In this document: piece after piece, positions 6,207 through 6,792 of the stretch
Position numbering within the stretch: position 1 is the stretch's first letter
How the letters are laid out: each line of letters begins with the position of its first letter
The notes under the pieces: generated by a model
Databases searched by the model: none
Seen by the model: only the letters and a program-made list of their open reading frames with translations
Told to the model about the DNA's origin: nothing
Translations under genes and position numbers: made by a program
Origin: an uncultured Lachnospiraceae bacterium
Lineage (GTDB): Bacteria; Bacillota; Clostridia; Lachnospirales; Lachnospiraceae
DNA: 6,792 bases
Assembly: GCA_945787485.1 (NCBI GenBank)
Contig: CALZHV010000118.1
Location: forward strand, 1 to 6,792
Direction of reading: 5' to 3'

Positions 6207-6403
6207 AATGTAATGTTTTTTACATAACTGTATTTTAAACAATGTATTTTGCTAAATAGGCAATTGCCTCTTATTATTGCAGTTTATTAGTGAAAACATT
6301 TAATAGCATGTTTTATGTATTGAAAATCGTGAGAAGGTATTTCATTTTATATAAAGTTAATCAGTAATAAACTGCTTAAAGAGGAATAGCCATATTATAT
6401 TAT
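6207..6403 (+). other. Long 3' untranslated stretch with small inverted repeats, no gene
   Basis: Between the DUF4428 stop and its terminator lie 197 AT-rich bases with no credible reading frame. Three small dyads are visible: ATGTAA-6-TTACAT (6208-6225), the perfect 12-base palindrome AGGCAATTGCCT (6258-6269), and AAAACAT-8-ATGTTTT (6293-6314). A TTGAAA at 6320 lacks a matching -10. None has a terminator-like T-tail. Confidence 0.4.
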
Positions 6404-6435
6404 GAGGTCTTTGATTTATTCAAAGACCTCTTTTT
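6404..6435 (+). terminator. Intrinsic terminator of the SPFH-DUF4428 operon
   Basis: GAGGTCTTTGA (6404-6414) and TCAAAGACCTC (6420-6430) form a perfect 11-bp stem with loop TTTAT, followed directly by TTTTT. It is the clearest terminator in the window and closes the operon that starts near 4029. Confidence 0.9.
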
Positions 6436-6510
6436 ATATAATAGGAAAGTTCTTTGATAGGAAATTGGAAACGGACTTGTCCGCTTTGTTATGTTGTGTT
6501 TGCTGTTATA

Positions 6511-6519
6511 TGATATAAT
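6511..6519 (+). promoter_or_regulatory. Extended -10 promoter upstream of the response-regulator gene
   Basis: TGATATAAT carries TATAAT at 6514-6519 with the extended -10 TG. The hexamer 17 bases upstream is ATGTTG (6491-6496), a poor -35. A small hairpin CGGA-CTTG-TCCG (6472-6483) precedes it. Transcription from here would give a leader of about 230 bases before the start at 6757. Confidence 0.5.
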
Positions 6520-6558
6520 GTTGTGAAAAAATATAAGAAGTAAAATGGACATGATTAG

Positions 6559-6747
6559 AAAAATTTAAGGTTCATTTTAAGTTTATGTTGTACAGATGAT
6601 TTAAACATTCAGATTGAGTCTTTTGAGGGTAATCCATATAAAGATACTGTCGATAATATTCCAATACAAAAAACACATAGAAAAAAACAAGGATAAAATA
6701 TAAGAACATTAATTGGGCTATACTCCTTGTAAGAAGTGTAACCCGTA
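6559..6747 (+). pseudogene. Possible decayed small gene ending in a CxxC tail
   Basis: Two pieces look coding but lie in different frames. Bases 6559-6693 are open for 45 codons and include DDLNIQIESFEGNPYKDTVD, ending at TAA (6694-6696), with no start codon and a TAG just before. Bases 6713-6747 in another frame read LGYTPCKKCNP then TAG, strongly like the GY-x-PCKxCNP tail that ends many small nuclease-like or Ada-type metal-binding domains. The TAG overlaps the AGGAGG of the next gene, as a real upstream stop would. Stops at 6701-6703 and 6710-6712 interrupt that frame. Chance remains possible. Confidence 0.3.
6715..6744 (+). promoter_or_regulatory. Imperfect hairpin just before the response-regulator ribosome binding site
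   Basis: GGGCTATACT (6715-6724) can pair with AGTGTAACCC (6735-6744), with one mismatch and one G-T pair, around a ten-base loop. It ends two bases before AGGAGG. CTCCT (6723-6727) is also complementary to AGGAG (6747-6751), so an alternative fold could hide the ribosome binding site. Confidence 0.3.
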
Positions 6748-6756
6748 GGAGGTAAA

Positions 6757-6792
6757 ATGAGATTATTACTTGCTGAAGACGAAAGAGAAATG
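6757..6792 (+). CDS. Response regulator receiver domain, N-terminal fragment
   Basis: The ATG follows AGGAGGT (6747-6753) with four bases between AGGAGG and the start. The 12 visible codons read MRLLLAEDEREM and run open off the window edge. This is the first beta-strand and acidic pocket (Glu7, Asp8) of a CheY-like receiver, and the wording is typical of OmpR-type DNA-binding regulators of two-component systems. The phosphorylated Asp, expected near residue 51, and the output domain lie outside the window, as would any histidine kinase gene. Confidence 0.75.
   Translation, partial: MRLLLAEDEREM

Noticed and set aside
6713..6743. MerR-type promoter with a 19-base spacer (TTGGGC)
   Set aside because: The position 19 bases downstream reads GTAACC, which is not a usable -10.
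1..6792. CRISPR array, tRNA, rRNA, insertion sequence or classical riboswitch
   Set aside because: No regularly spaced repeats, transposase frames, terminal inverted repeats, tRNA-like cloverleaf or recognisable riboswitch core was seen on either strand.

Overview
The window looks like a low-GC Gram-positive anaerobe of the Clostridia, probably Lachnospiraceae. The evidence is AT-rich intergenic DNA, strong AGGAGG ribosome binding sites 4-9 bases before starts, sigma-A style promoters (for example TTGAAA-17-TATAAT), and protein types typical of that group: an Ig-like/X2 secreted protein, a DUF4428 protein and an SPFH/zinc-ribbon protein. Five complete plus-strand genes are present, with broken or partial genes at the edges.

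Left edge (1-552): on the minus strand, a clean promoter and ribosome binding site lead into the first ~42 codons of an O-acetylhomoserine sulfhydrylase-type PLP enzyme. That frame then hits a stop and loses homology. The outermost ~45 bases instead read, on the plus strand, like a GLUG-motif repeat of a surface protein. This is a rearrangement, pseudogene or assembly junction. The divergent AT-rich intergenic region holds a 13-bp direct repeat, a small dyad and a 37-38-bp tandem repeat.

Surface pair (553-3094): a 728-residue secreted protein made of two copies of a ~155-residue module, an Ig-like unit, a CBM X2-like domain and a C-terminal cap. It is followed by a 114-residue protein with one N-terminal membrane helix and a B-repeat (beta-grasp) domain, whose ribosome binding site overlaps the upstream stop codon. 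The two are probably co-expressed and may work together at the cell surface.

thrH (3196-3798): a HAD-family phosphoserine phosphatase/homoserine phosphotransferase with its own strong promoter and a nested hairpin terminator.

Zinc-ribbon membrane module (4092-6435): an SPFH/Band 7 protein with a Q-rich linker and three C-terminal zinc ribbons, then a DUF4428 protein with zinc-binding knuckles at both ends. An extended -10 promoter before and a perfect 11-bp hairpin terminator after make this a two-gene operon. By analogy with YdjI of Bacillus subtilis it may act in membrane or envelope stress; this is inference.

Right edge (6436-6792): a second extended -10 promoter, a ~230-base leader containing what looks like debris of a small gene ending in a CxxC tail, then the first 12 codons of a response regulator.
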